Below, piece by piece: positions 5,803 to 13,882 of a DNA stretch of 19,110 bases (its first letter is position 1; the number at the start of each line of letters is the position of its first letter). This DNA is from an uncultured Bacteroidales bacterium (GTDB taxonomy: Bacteria; Bacteroidota; Bacteroidia; Bacteroidales; Muribaculaceae): positions 1 through 19,110 of the forward strand of contig CAMWUH010000012.1 in the NCBI GenBank assembly GCA_947177325.1, written 5' to 3'. The notes under the pieces were generated by a model that saw only the letters and a program-made list of their open reading frames with translations, had not been told where the DNA came from and did not search any database. Made by a program: the position numbers and the translations under genes.

Positions 5803-7356
5803 ATGTTAGTTAAACTCTACGGTGCCGCCGTGCAAGGCATTGACGCTATAACTGTAACGATTGAAACTTATGTCAGCCACGGCATCGGCTCTACCATTGT
5901 GGGGCTCCCTGACACTGCCGTCAAAGAGAGTTTCGACCGCGTGCAAACCGCTTTGGCCCAAACCGGATTTTCATGGCCACGGCGGCAGGTGGTTATCAAT
6001 ATGTCGCCGGCCGATGTTAAAAAAGAGGGAGCGGCTTATGATTTACCTATCGCCATGGGAGTGTTGGCAGCCTCGGAAATCATTCCGGCACCCAATGTCG
6101 ACCGCTACATGATTATGGGAGAGTTATCGCTCGACGGCTCATTGCTCCCTATTCGCGGTGTTCTGCCAATGGCTATTCTTGCCCGAAAGCAGGGGTTCAA
6201 GGGCATGATAGTGCCCAAAGCTAATGCAACGGAAGCGGCCGTAGTCAACGACATCGAAGTCTACGGAGCGGAATCACTTCTCGATGTTGTCAGTTTTTTT
6301 CAAGGCACTTCACAGATGCAACCCACCGTGGTCAACACTCGCGAAGAATTTGCCCGCTCGGCCGATGTTTTCGACTTTGATTTCAGCGAAGTCAAGGGGC
6401 AGGAGCAAGTAAAGCGCGCCTTGGAAGTGGCATGTGCCGGCGGCCATAACATTCTGCTCGTAGGCCCTCCCGGAGCCGGCAAATCAATGATGGCCAAGCG
6501 ACTCCCGTCAATCCTCCCGCCTCTGACTCTTGCCGAAGCCCTTGAAACCACTAAAATCCATTCCGTAGCCGGCAAACTTCCACGCGGCTCAAGGCTGATG
6601 ACAAGCCGCCCTTTCCGTGCCCCTCACCACACGGTGTCGCCCGTAGCACTCGTAGGGGGAGGCACAAATCCCATGCCCGGTGAAATTTCTCTTGCGCATA
6701 ATGGAGTGCTGTTCCTGGATGAGTTTCCCGAATTCAGTCGCTCTGTGCTGGAAGTGATGCGGCAACCGCTGGAAGATGGTCACATAACCGTGTCGCGCGC
6801 CCGCTACAACGTTGACTATCCCGCAGGCTTTATGCTCGTTGCGTCAATGAATCCTTGTCCGTGTGGCTACTATAATCACCCTCGCCGTCAATGCACCTGT
6901 CCGCCCGGCACGGTCAACAAATATATCAACCGCATCTCCGGGCCTCTGCTTGACCGCATAGACCTGCAGGTTGAAATAATGCCGGTTGAATTTGACCAGA
7001 TGGCCTCGGAACAGCCGGGTGAAAGCTCAGCCGAAATTCGCAGTAGGGTCATGAAAGCCCGGGCAATACAGCTTGAGCGCTTCCGTAATCATCCCGGCAT
7101 TCACTGTAATGCCCGAATGACTTCGAAGCTGATACAGGAATTTGCCCGACCCGATGAAGCCGGATTGCGCCGATTGCGCGATGCAATGGTAAAATTTGAC
7201 ATGTCGGCCCGAGCCTACGACCGTATTCTCAAAGTTGCGCGCACGATTGCCGACCTTGACGGCTCACCACACGTCAATGCACTTCACATAGCCGAGGCCA
7301 TCAGCTATCGCAACCTTGACCGCAGCTCATGGGGACAAACCACCACCACCTTCTAA
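5803..7356 (+). CDS. comM: YifB/ComM family Mg-chelatase-like AAA+ ATPase
   Basis: The 517-residue protein has the full architecture of the family: an N-terminal ChlI/Lon-protease-like domain (residues about 1-170, with GLPDTAVKES and INMSPADVKKEGAAYDLP), then a AAA+ core with Walker A GPPGAGKS at 221-228 and Walker B VLFLDE ending at E307. A cysteine cluster follows (C352, C354, C364, C366 in NPCPCGYYNHPRRQCTCPPG), and then the Mg-chelatase C-terminal helical domain (about 400-510). In naturally competent bacteria ComM is a hexameric helicase that drives branch migration when foreign DNA is integrated. Many non-competent species also keep it. It follows the lipoprotein gene closely. No domain is missing or interrupted. 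Confidence 0.93.
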   Translation: MLVKLYGAAVQGIDAITVTIETYVSHGIGSTIVGLPDTAVKESFDRVQTALAQTGFSWPRRQVVINMSPADVKKEGAAYDLPIAMGVLAASEIIPAPNVDRYMIMGELSLDGSLLPIRGVLPMAILARKQGFKGMIVPKANATEAAVVNDIEVYGAESLLDVVSFFQGTSQMQPTVVNTREEFARSADVFDFDFSEVKGQEQVKRALEVACAGGHNILLVGPPGAGKSMMAKRLPSILPPLTLAEALETTKIHSVAGKLPRGSRLMTSRPFRAPHHTVSPVALVGGGTNPMPGEISLAHNGVLFLDEFPEFSRSVLEVMRQPLEDGHITVSRARYNVDYPAGFMLVASMNPCPCGYYNHPRRQCTCPPGTVNKYINRISGPLLDRIDLQVEIMPVEFDQMASEQPGESSAEIRSRVMKARAIQLERFRNHPGIHCNARMTSKLIQEFARPDEAGLRRLRDAMVKFDMSARAYDRILKVARTIADLDGSPHVNALHIAEAISYRNLDRSSWGQTTTTF

Positions 7357-7450
7357 ACATTGGTTGTCAAGCCGGGTCAAAATGAACTTTTTGAAAACTT
7401 GGGTGTTATAACATTAGTTAACATATAAAAACCCTCAAAAATCTACTACC

Positions 7451-7858
7451 ATGGCTTACAAAATCGAAGACATTGAAGGTATCGGCACAGTTTATGCTGA
7501 AAAACTCGAAGGCGCCGGAGTGAAAACTACTGACGACCTCCTCGACCGCGCTGACTCAAAGAAGGGCCGCGAACAGCTCGCAGAAGCTACAGGCATCTCT
7601 GAAAAACTTATCTTGAAATGGGCTAACCACGCCGATTTATTCCGCATCAAGGGTATCGCCGGCCAGTTTGCCGAACTGCTCGAAGCATCAGGCGTTGACA
7701 CCGTTAAAGAGCTCCGCCACCGCGTTGCCGCCAATCTCCACGCCAAATTAGTTGAGGTTAACGAGGTTAAAAACCTCTGCAACCGCGTTCCCTCTGAAAG
7801 CGAAGTGGAAAAAATGATTGCTCAAGCCAAGGAACTTGAGCCCCGCATGACTTACTAA
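7451..7858 (+). CDS. DUF4332 helix-hairpin-helix protein
   Basis: This 135-residue cytoplasmic protein contains two helix-hairpin-helix-like units, IEGIGTVYAEKLEGAGV (8-24) and IKGIAGQFAELLEASGV (66-82). Each is followed by a T..(D/E)L segment. This is the DUF4332 layout. Such motifs usually bind DNA or RNA backbone without sequence preference, but no function is established for the family. The gene sits 94 nt after comM with a poor match to a promoter before it, so it may be read from comM or from a promoter I cannot recognise. A DNA-handling job beside comM is a tempting inference without direct support. Confidence 0.8.
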   Translation: MAYKIEDIEGIGTVYAEKLEGAGVKTTDDLLDRADSKKGREQLAEATGISEKLILKWANHADLFRIKGIAGQFAELLEASGVDTVKELRHRVAANLHAKLVEVNEVKNLCNRVPSESEVEKMIAQAKELEPRMTY

Positions 7859-7892
7859 TTTAACTTACTCACTTTAATATAATCACCTCTTT

Positions 7893-7931
7893 GAGCCGGC
7901 CCCATATTCAGACGGTCGGCTCTCTGATTTT
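7893..7931 (+). terminator. Probable terminator after the DUF4332 gene
   Basis: GAGCCGGC (7893-7900) pairs with GTCGGCTC (7915-7922) over 6 bp plus a mismatch and one further pair, with a 14-nt loop. It is followed by TCTGATTTT. The T-tract is imperfect, so termination may be partial and allow read-through to ypfJ 15 nt later. Confidence 0.45.
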
Positions 7932-7945
7932 CAACTGCTTTATTT

Positions 7946-8833
7946 ATGAGACTTAACGGACGACGCACCAGTAACAACGTTGACGACCGCCGCGGACGAA
8001 GCGGTGGCTCCCGCATTGCCGGCATCGGCGGAGTGGGTGGTATCGCAGGTGTAATTATAGTTTTGCTGCTGAAATTCTGCTCAGGAGGCGGAAACCTCAA
8101 CCTTGCCGACATCACCGACGCTATCAATCAATCAGGCATCGCTATCAATCCGGGCACCCCTGATTATCAGCCAACAGCTGAAGAGCAACAACTGGCTGAA
8201 TTTGCATCGCAAATTCTTGCGGGCACAGAAGACGTGTGGACACGCGAATTTCAGAAAATGGGACTGGAATATCAACCTCCGAAGATGGTGTTGTTTACCG
8301 GCTCGGTGCAGTCAGGGTGTGGCGGTGCGACGTCTTCCACCGGTCCGTTTTATTGCTCGGCTGACCAAACTGTCTACATCGACCTGTCATTCTTTCAGCA
8401 AATGGAGCAGCAGCTCGGAGCAGGAGGCGACTTTGCCTATGCCTATGTGATTGCTCACGAGGTTGGCCACCATGTGCAATATCTACTCGGCACACTCGGC
8501 GAAGCCCATAACCAAATGGCCCGTTCATCAAAATCGGTGGCCAATCAAATCAGTGTGCGCCTTGAACTGCAGGCCGACTTCTATGCCGGCATCTGGGCTT
8601 ACAATGATAACGAGATGTTTGGCTCGCTTGAACCCGGCGACATTGAAGAGGGCATCAACGCCGCATCAAAAATCGGCGACGACTACCTGCAGCGTCAGGC
8701 TCAGGGCTACGATGTTCCCGACTCGTTCACCCACGGACGTTCTGACCAGCGTGTGAAGTGGCTTCGATTGGGAGCAACAACGGGCGACATTTCCCGCGGC
8801 GACACCTTCTCACCTGCCTACTCCTCATTGTAA
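7946..8833 (+). CDS. ypfJ: YpfJ-type neutral zinc metallopeptidase
   Basis: The protein has 295 residues. The N-terminus is basic and glycine-rich (MRLNGRRTSNN...GGSRIAGIGG), and a single membrane segment follows at about 32-45 (AGVIIVLLLKFC), typical of the family. The metallopeptidase signature HEVGHH lies at 171-176, so H171 and H175 bind zinc and E172 is the catalytic base. The conserved ELQADFYAG follows at 207-215, where an acidic residue probably gives the third ligand. Length and order match the YpfJ (KPN_02809) family, whose substrate is unknown. The catalytic domain is expected outside the cytoplasmic membrane. The gene ends 30 nt from the convergent adenosyltransferase gene, with no clear terminator between them. 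Confidence 0.9.
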   Translation: MRLNGRRTSNNVDDRRGRSGGSRIAGIGGVGGIAGVIIVLLLKFCSGGGNLNLADITDAINQSGIAINPGTPDYQPTAEEQQLAEFASQILAGTEDVWTREFQKMGLEYQPPKMVLFTGSVQSGCGGATSSTGPFYCSADQTVYIDLSFFQQMEQQLGAGGDFAYAYVIAHEVGHHVQYLLGTLGEAHNQMARSSKSVANQISVRLELQADFYAGIWAYNDNEMFGSLEPGDIEEGINAASKIGDDYLQRQAQGYDVPDSFTHGRSDQRVKWLRLGATTGDISRGDTFSPAYSSL

Positions 8834-8863
8834 AGAAACAACTCTCAGACCCGGCGCTCAATC

Positions 8864-9460
8864 TCAGGCGGGGTGCCAGGGGGTGTCGGGGATTGAGGCG
8901 AGGGTGTTGATGTAGCGGGCGAGGATAAAGAGGTAGTCGCTCAGACGGTTGACATAGGCTATCACAACAGAGGCGACCGGGGCAGTCTCGGAGACTGTAT
9001 CAGTTGCTTCGGAGGTGAGGTCGAGTATGCGACGCTCGGCCCGGCGAGCAATGCAACGGGCCACGTGGGCCGCACAGGCTCCCGCGGCTCCGGCCGGCAA
9101 TATAAAACTTTTAATCTCCGGCACCAGTGAATGGAGGCGGTCAATATCTGCCTCAAGGCGGCTGATTGAGTCGGCGAGATTAGCGGGCAAAAGACGCTCG
9201 GCAAGCTCGGGATTGACTGCCGGATCGGTGGCCAGATAAGCACCGATGTCAAATAATCGCGATTGAATGTCAGTGATCAAAGCTCGGTCAGCGAGTGGCA
9301 ATTGTGGCGAAAGAGCCACAATCATGCCGATGGAGCTGTTGAGCTCGTCGACGGTGCCGTAGGCTTCAAGACGGGGAGAGTTTTTGGCAACACGCGTGCC
9401 ATCAACAAGCGAAGTGGAGCCCCGGTCACCGGTGCGAGTGTAAAGCGGTGATTTTTTCAT
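8864..9460 (-). CDS. Cob(I)alamin adenosyltransferase, PduO type
   Basis: The 198-residue protein has the landmarks of PduO-type ATP:cob(I)alamin adenosyltransferases: the N-terminal ATP-binding TRTGDRGSTSLVDG (8-21), R30-LEAYGTVDELN (31-41), and the C-terminal helix FILPAGAAGACAAHVARCIARRAER (119-143) with its arginines. It transfers the adenosyl group of ATP to cobalt, making coenzyme B12 for enzymes such as methylmalonyl-CoA mutase, and acts as a cytoplasmic trimer. It is the last gene of the operon and its ATG overlaps the upstream stop as ATGA. No cobalamin riboswitch is visible beside it, so control probably follows the operon. Bacteroidales often carry it as the corrinoid-salvage adenosyltransferase. 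Confidence 0.92.
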   Translation of the reverse strand: MKKSPLYTRTGDRGSTSLVDGTRVAKNSPRLEAYGTVDELNSSIGMIVALSPQLPLADRALITDIQSRLFDIGAYLATDPAVNPELAERLLPANLADSISRLEADIDRLHSLVPEIKSFILPAGAAGACAAHVARCIARRAERRILDLTSEATDTVSETAPVASVVIAYVNRLSDYLFILARYINTLASIPDTPWHPA

Positions 9461-10782
9461 TGGTTATCGGAGGAGGAGTTATCGGCTTCAGTATCGGGGA
9501 CAGGTATCATGGTGATTAGTTCGAGTCGGGTTGCAGTGCCTTTTACGATTGTGAACCGGAATGAGTCAATCACAAAAGTGTCGCCCTGGCGAGGAATGTA
9601 GCCGAGATGATTAAGAATGAAGCCTGCGAGGGTTTGATAGTCATCATCCTCTGGAATGTCAAGGCCGAACTGGTCATTGATTTGCTCTATCTCGATGCGG
9701 CCCGAGAACTCAAACGAGCCATCGGGGAGATGACGGGCAATGGGTGCATCGCGGTCGTGCTCGTCGCGGATATCACCGAAGATTTCTTCAACAAGGTCCT
9801 CAAGAGTAATCATGCCGGCGGTGCCTCCATATTCATCTATGACAATAGCGATTGAGCGCTTTTCAGAGAGGAGTCGGCGCATCATTTTGTTGGCCATGAC
9901 AGTTTCAGGTGCGAAGATAACCTCCTTGAGGTGGTCGCGCCAATCCTGGTCGGTGTGGAATAGCTCCGAAACGTGGATATAGCCCAGGATATTATCTATG
10001 TCGTCACGGTAGACGATTATTTTTGAGCGCCCTGACGCTTCGAAAAGCTCCACGAGTTGCTGACGGGTGGTGGAGTCGATATCTACGGCCGAGATTTCGT
10101 TGCGGGGGGTCATGCAATCGCGAAGGGCGGTTTCGGAGAAATCGAGAGCGTTGTGAAACATTTTCACCTCCTTTTCAACCTCGGCATGCTGCGTTTCCGA
10201 ATCGCCTGAATGGGCCACCGTGTCAAGGTTGCGCTCAAGGTAATCGTTGAGCTCACCCATAGAAAGGCCATGGGAACGATTGCCGCTGTCCTTCACTCCG
10301 GCAAGCCGCATCAGCATCTTCGACAACCAGGTTGTGAACCAAGAGATTGGATAAAGAATGATGTAGAGCAAATACATCAGCAGGGCGAAATAGCGCAACG
10401 ATGCATTCGGGTTGATGCGGAAAATATTTTTCGGCAGGAACTCACCGCAGAGCAGAATAACGCCCGTGGAAATCAATGTTTGGAAAAGGAGCACCAGGAA
10501 CTCGTTTTCGTGGGTCACCTTCTGAAGCCATGGGCTGAGCAGGGCCGCTGCCGCCATACCATAGATAACGAGCGCAATATTGTTGCCGACAAGAATTGTA
10601 GAGATAAAAAACTCAGAGCGGGAATAGAACCTGCGGAGTGCCCGCGAAATGAGGCCTCCGCGCTTCACATCGAGTTCGGCGCGCACACGGTCGCTGGTGA
10701 CGTAGGCAATTTCAATGCCGGAAAACAGTGCAGAAAACAGAAGCGACACTAAGGCTATTGTTATCCAGATGGGGGAAATCAT
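9457..10782 (-). CDS. CorC/HlyC-like membrane protein (CNNM/DUF21 + CBS pair)
   Basis: The 441-residue protein has three parts. An N-terminal DUF21/CNNM membrane domain spans residues 1-160, with hydrophobic segments near 5-25, 60-85, 95-113 and 130-155, and CGEFLPKNI at 112-120. A CBS-domain pair spans about 205-335. The family signature DEYGGTAGMITLEDLVEEIF lies at 316-335, and a C-terminal CorC_HlyC domain follows to about residue 425. Relatives include magnesium/cobalt efflux-linked CorC and, in gliding Bacteroidota, GldE. The old name hemolysin should not be taken literally. It overlaps lptC upstream and the adenosyltransferase downstream, both by ATGA, so translation is likely coupled. 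Ion specificity is not readable from the sequence. Confidence 0.88.
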   Translation of the reverse strand: MISPIWITIALVSLLFSALFSGIEIAYVTSDRVRAELDVKRGGLISRALRRFYSRSEFFISTILVGNNIALVIYGMAAAALLSPWLQKVTHENEFLVLLFQTLISTGVILLCGEFLPKNIFRINPNASLRYFALLMYLLYIILYPISWFTTWLSKMLMRLAGVKDSGNRSHGLSMGELNDYLERNLDTVAHSGDSETQHAEVEKEVKMFHNALDFSETALRDCMTPRNEISAVDIDSTTRQQLVELFEASGRSKIIVYRDDIDNILGYIHVSELFHTDQDWRDHLKEVIFAPETVMANKMMRRLLSEKRSIAIVIDEYGGTAGMITLEDLVEEIFGDIRDEHDRDAPIARHLPDGSFEFSGRIEIEQINDQFGLDIPEDDDYQTLAGFILNHLGYIPRQGDTFVIDSFRFTIVKGTATRLELITMIPVPDTEADNSSSDNQ

Positions 10783-11609
10783 TTCTTTGGCGGTTTGTTA
10801 GAGTGAGATGGTTTCGGGGCAACCTCAACCTCGGAGAGTTTGTCGTTGACAGCCCGGTTGGGCTTGCCGGGGCGGAGAGGTTTATCAGATGCGGACGAGG
10901 GCGATTTGAGTGTTCCGGCGGAAGCCGTTTGAGTAGTTGATTGGGAGTCAGCGGAGGGCTGAGGCGCCGGAGCGGCAGCTGAGTCGGCCGGAGCGTCGGG
11001 GCGGTTGAAATCGCTGACGGGAAGAATCATCGTGGGGTTATTGAGGGTGTAGTCAGTGATTTGAGAGTTTGACTCGAAGCCATAGCCTTCGATAATGCGG
11101 TCGCTCTTTTCGATGTGGATAAAGGAGTCGGAGTAGATTTTCTGAGAGCGAGCGTCGTAAAACATCTGATTGGTCAGAAACTTGTCGCCCTGAGTGGAAC
11201 GCACCCTTACGTTGCCCATGCAATTCCAGATTTGCTGACGCTGATCGTAAACGGCCGAGTCGCATTGAAGCGTGGCGGAAATTGAGCCGTCGTTGGCGAG
11301 CTGCTCGATATATGCGCCTTTGTCGAAACGCCAGAAAGGCTCGGGAGCGTTGTCGAAACTGTAGTAGACGGGGGCTGTGGCGTGGTAACGCGGCATCCCG
11401 GAGTCGGTGTGGATGATATTGGCATCGCGGGTAACCATCGTCGGCACGTAAGTAACATCCTCGGCCTCGACGGCCTCCTCGGGGCGCATCGACTGCCGCC
11501 TTACGACCATCCAGGCCACCAACGCAATAACTACGATAGCGATGATGACCTTGGGAGTAAGATATTTAAGCCGAAACGCAGCGAGGCGCTGCATAAAGCC
11601 TGATGACAT
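10779..11609 (-). CDS. lptC: LPS export protein LptC
   Basis: The protein has 276 residues, with a short basic N-terminus and one membrane anchor at about 20-37 (KVIIAIVVIALVAWMVV). The periplasmic beta-jellyroll that follows fits LptC: a stretch around PRYHATAPVYYSF, AVYDQRQQIWNCMGNVRVRS and FLTNQMFYDARSQKIYSD. LptC links the inner-membrane LptB2FG transporter to LptA in the LPS bridge to the outer membrane. The protein is longer than the roughly 190-residue E. coli form because residues 202-276 are a low-complexity tail rich in A, P, S and K. The operon around it, with an outer-membrane barrel gene upstream, fits an envelope role. The downstream gene begins within its stop codon. Confidence 0.85.
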   Translation of the reverse strand: MSSGFMQRLAAFRLKYLTPKVIIAIVVIALVAWMVVRRQSMRPEEAVEAEDVTYVPTMVTRDANIIHTDSGMPRYHATAPVYYSFDNAPEPFWRFDKGAYIEQLANDGSISATLQCDSAVYDQRQQIWNCMGNVRVRSTQGDKFLTNQMFYDARSQKIYSDSFIHIEKSDRIIEGYGFESNSQITDYTLNNPTMILPVSDFNRPDAPADSAAAPAPQPSADSQSTTQTASAGTLKSPSSASDKPLRPGKPNRAVNDKLSEVEVAPKPSHSNKPPKK

Positions 11610-11645
11610 AGATATTGAGCGAAAGGATAATCAGGGGGTGCGAGA

Positions 11646-12935
11646 TTACTGGATTTTGTTTTGCCAGAACCAGAGCTCGTTGAAGTTGATGCCAATGGTT
11701 ACGTTGAAATAGTTTTCCTTGACCAGAGCGATGGGCGAAGTAGTGCGGTGCCTGTACTCAAAACCCACGTTAACCACCGTCTTGGTCCAGCGGTTGACCG
11801 GAGCGGGGAGGCCGAAACCAACCGACACACCGATGTCTTTAACCTTGTTGCCACGCACCATAATATAGTCGGTGTCGATAAATGCGCCGGCGCGGTAGTT
11901 AACGCGCTTGAGGTAGCCGCCGCGGGTCGAGGGGGTGTATTGCACGCCTAAGGCTGCTTTCCAGCGGTCGTTGAACGAAGTTGCATCGAAATCAGGGAAT
12001 TCGAAGAATTTTGCGCTCTTCCAGGGTTGATAAGTGAAGTCGGCTTCAACGTAGAGGCGATTGTCAAAGTGATAGCTGAGGCCGGCACCGTAAGTGGCAG
12101 GGGCCGAGTTATGTCCTTTCAGACTGATGACTCCGGGTGAGATAGTGTCAGGCTTGGAGTCGCTGGACACATCATATTTTATGGCGTAGGCATGGCCATG
12201 GAATGATTTAGCCGGAGTGAAAACCGCTCCGAGTGTGAAACGGTTTTTAGCTCCGATATTCCATGAGTATTGAGCGCCGAAACGCAGGTTATAGTCGCGC
12301 ACCTGAGTAACGCGCTCGAAAAGCGAAGTTGAGGTTGCCCCGCCACTTGTGCCATCCGACATCAAATAGGTGTCGTTAACCAAGTTGCCAAAAAGATAGC
12401 TGATATTGAAGCCGATAGAGAAACCCTTGAATGGCTTGGCGGCGACGCCTAAGTAAAGCTCGTTGATTGAGCCTGAGCCTTGGTGGGAATCCTGACCATT
12501 AACAATCTCCGAGCCGAATGAATATCCCACTTGTGAGTAAGGCAGCAAACCTACCGAACCGCCCATAAAGCGGCCGAGCGGGAATTGCATCGTGATGTAA
12601 TCAAGACCGCCCGTGAAGCGATGACCCTTGGCAGAGGTGCCGTCGCTTAGGGTCTCGACCGAGTTGAGTTGCTTGAGGTCGACCCCGATATCAAACAAGA
12701 AGGTAAGAGTGTCTATTGCACAATAGCTCGCAGGGTTCATCACGTTGATTTGGCGAGAGTTGTTCATCGCTATACCAACGGAGCCCATGGAGCGTTGCGA
12801 GCCTGAAGCGTAATCATTGAGCAAGCCGTAGCCGAAGCGTGAATATGGTGAAAGAGTGGTGTTTTGAGCTTTAGCCACAGGGGCCGCGAGGGCGGCCAAC
12901 GTCAGCGCTGCGATAATGTAATGACTGATTTTCAT
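11646..12935 (-). CDS. Outer-membrane beta-barrel protein, FadL/OmpP1-like
   Basis: This 429-residue exported protein has a signal peptide (MKISHYIIAALTLAALAAPVAKAQ, cleavage near residue 22-24). The rest is made of alternating beta strands with many glycines and aromatics. An N-terminal block around SPYSRFGYG and INVMNPASY resembles the start of FadL/OmpP1-type barrels (plug and first strands) found in Bacteroidota. The C-terminus ends in strands closing with NVTIGINFNELWFWQNKIQ. I recognise no substrate. It lies between coaX (49 nt upstream) and lptC (36 nt downstream) on the same strand, so it is probably in one mRNA with them. A role tied to envelope assembly or small hydrophobic solute transport is inference only. 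Confidence 0.7.
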   Translation of the reverse strand: MKISHYIIAALTLAALAAPVAKAQNTTLSPYSRFGYGLLNDYASGSQRSMGSVGIAMNNSRQINVMNPASYCAIDTLTFLFDIGVDLKQLNSVETLSDGTSAKGHRFTGGLDYITMQFPLGRFMGGSVGLLPYSQVGYSFGSEIVNGQDSHQGSGSINELYLGVAAKPFKGFSIGFNISYLFGNLVNDTYLMSDGTSGGATSTSLFERVTQVRDYNLRFGAQYSWNIGAKNRFTLGAVFTPAKSFHGHAYAIKYDVSSDSKPDTISPGVISLKGHNSAPATYGAGLSYHFDNRLYVEADFTYQPWKSAKFFEFPDFDATSFNDRWKAALGVQYTPSTRGGYLKRVNYRAGAFIDTDYIMVRGNKVKDIGVSVGFGLPAPVNRWTKTVVNVGFEYRHRTTSPIALVKENYFNVTIGINFNELWFWQNKIQ

Positions 12936-12984
12936 TCTGAAACTGATTGCGGAAATTGTCGAGAAACGAGCAAAATCTCCGTAG

Positions 12985-13722
12985 TTATATATTGAGAGGT
13001 TGATTATTAAAATTAATTATGGCGTTAAGCCCGAGAGTTACCAGATGTGGCTCATAAAACACCCGAAACTCAAACCGCGAAGCCAGCGATTCGCCATCGC
13101 CACCGGTAATTACAATGGCAGAGGCAGGGGGGAGCAACGAGCGATAATAGAGAGTTTCGGCCAAAATGCCGTTGACCGCACCGTTAACCATCGCCTGGCG
13201 AGTGTTAAGCCCCCAGTCGGTCGGAGCCGTTTCCGAAGCCGCCACTTCCGGGAGCCGTTTGGTGAAAGCATGGAGAGCCCGCAGGCGCATATCTACGCCC
13301 GGAGCTATATTGCCTCCGGCAAAGCACCCCGCGGCAGTTAAATGCTCGTAGGTGACGGCCGTGCCGGCATCAACCACGAGCACATCGCGCCCCGGCATCA
13401 TGGCCCACGCCCCTACAACGGCGGCAATTCGGTCAGAGCCAAGGGTCGAGGGGGTTTCGTAGTCAATCGTTATGGGCAATGACGTTTCAGCCGAGAGCTC
13501 TTCGAGCTCTACCCCTTTTGCAGCAAGCAGAGCAGCCAGCCGCGGAAGCGGACCCGCCACCGAGCACATCAATGCGTTATCCACCTCGTAATCAGCCGCG
13601 AATGAAGCCATTGCGTCAACATCAGTCGACTCAAAAGCCTCTGCCATCAGGAGTTCATTGCCACTCCATACAGCTAATTTCGTAAGCGTGTTACCGCGAT
13701 CGATAGTCAGGTTTATGCTCAT
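12985..13722 (-). CDS. coaX: Type III pantothenate kinase (CoaX)
   Basis: The 245-residue protein has the hallmarks of the ASKHA-fold type III kinase: the N-terminal phosphate-binding DRGNTLTKLAVW (8-19), GSDRIAAVVGA (95-105) with the pantothenate-binding region, DAGTAVTYE (118-126), and GGNIAPGVDMRLRAL (136-150). It phosphorylates pantothenate in the first step of coenzyme A synthesis. It does so in the cytoplasm and needs a monovalent cation, and characterised members are not feedback inhibited by CoA. It is the first gene of the minus-strand operon coaX - barrel protein - lptC - CorC-like - adenosyltransferase. The start at 13722 gives the natural N-terminus. A -7 element lies almost on top of the start codon. 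Confidence 0.92.
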   Translation of the reverse strand: MSINLTIDRGNTLTKLAVWSGNELLMAEAFESTDVDAMASFAADYEVDNALMCSVAGPLPRLAALLAAKGVELEELSAETSLPITIDYETPSTLGSDRIAAVVGAWAMMPGRDVLVVDAGTAVTYEHLTAAGCFAGGNIAPGVDMRLRALHAFTKRLPEVAASETAPTDWGLNTRQAMVNGAVNGILAETLYYRSLLPPASAIVITGGDGESLASRFEFRVFYEPHLVTLGLNAIINFNNQPLNI

Positions 13723-13729
13723 AATTTCA

Positions 13730-13737
13730 CAAAGTTA
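13730..13737 (-). promoter_or_regulatory. -7 element before coaX
   Basis: TAACTTTG on the minus strand fits the Bacteroidota -7 box, but the -33 position shows no good TTG. If used, transcription would start within a few bases of the ATG at 13722, giving an almost leaderless mRNA for the five-gene operon. Confidence 0.4.
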
Positions 13738-13854
13738 CAACATCCTGACCAATTTCGCTTAATTCATTGGTTAAAAAATGCAATCGCCCCAAAAATTACA
13801 GTTATTAATTACCATTCACCTGATGAAAAATGGGAGAATATCCGGAAAAATCGT

Positions 13855-13862
13855 TATTTTTG
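13855..13862 (+). promoter_or_regulatory. -7 element before the dipeptide epimerase gene
   Basis: TATTTTTG matches TAnnTTTG, with only a weak TGG at the -33 position (13831-13833). The expected start near 13869 lies downstream of an in-frame ATG at 13778, which argues that translation begins at 13883 or 13892. Confidence 0.4.
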
Positions 13863-13882
13863 TGGCGATTATTATCCCAAAT

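Noticed and set aside
8834..8863. Terminator between ypfJ and the adenosyltransferase gene
   Set aside because: The 30-nt gap shows no convincing stem with a T-tract on either strand.
13778..13882. N-terminal extension of the dipeptide epimerase
   Set aside because: The extension precedes the signal peptide and the likely -7 element at 13855-13862, so it would not be transcribed.
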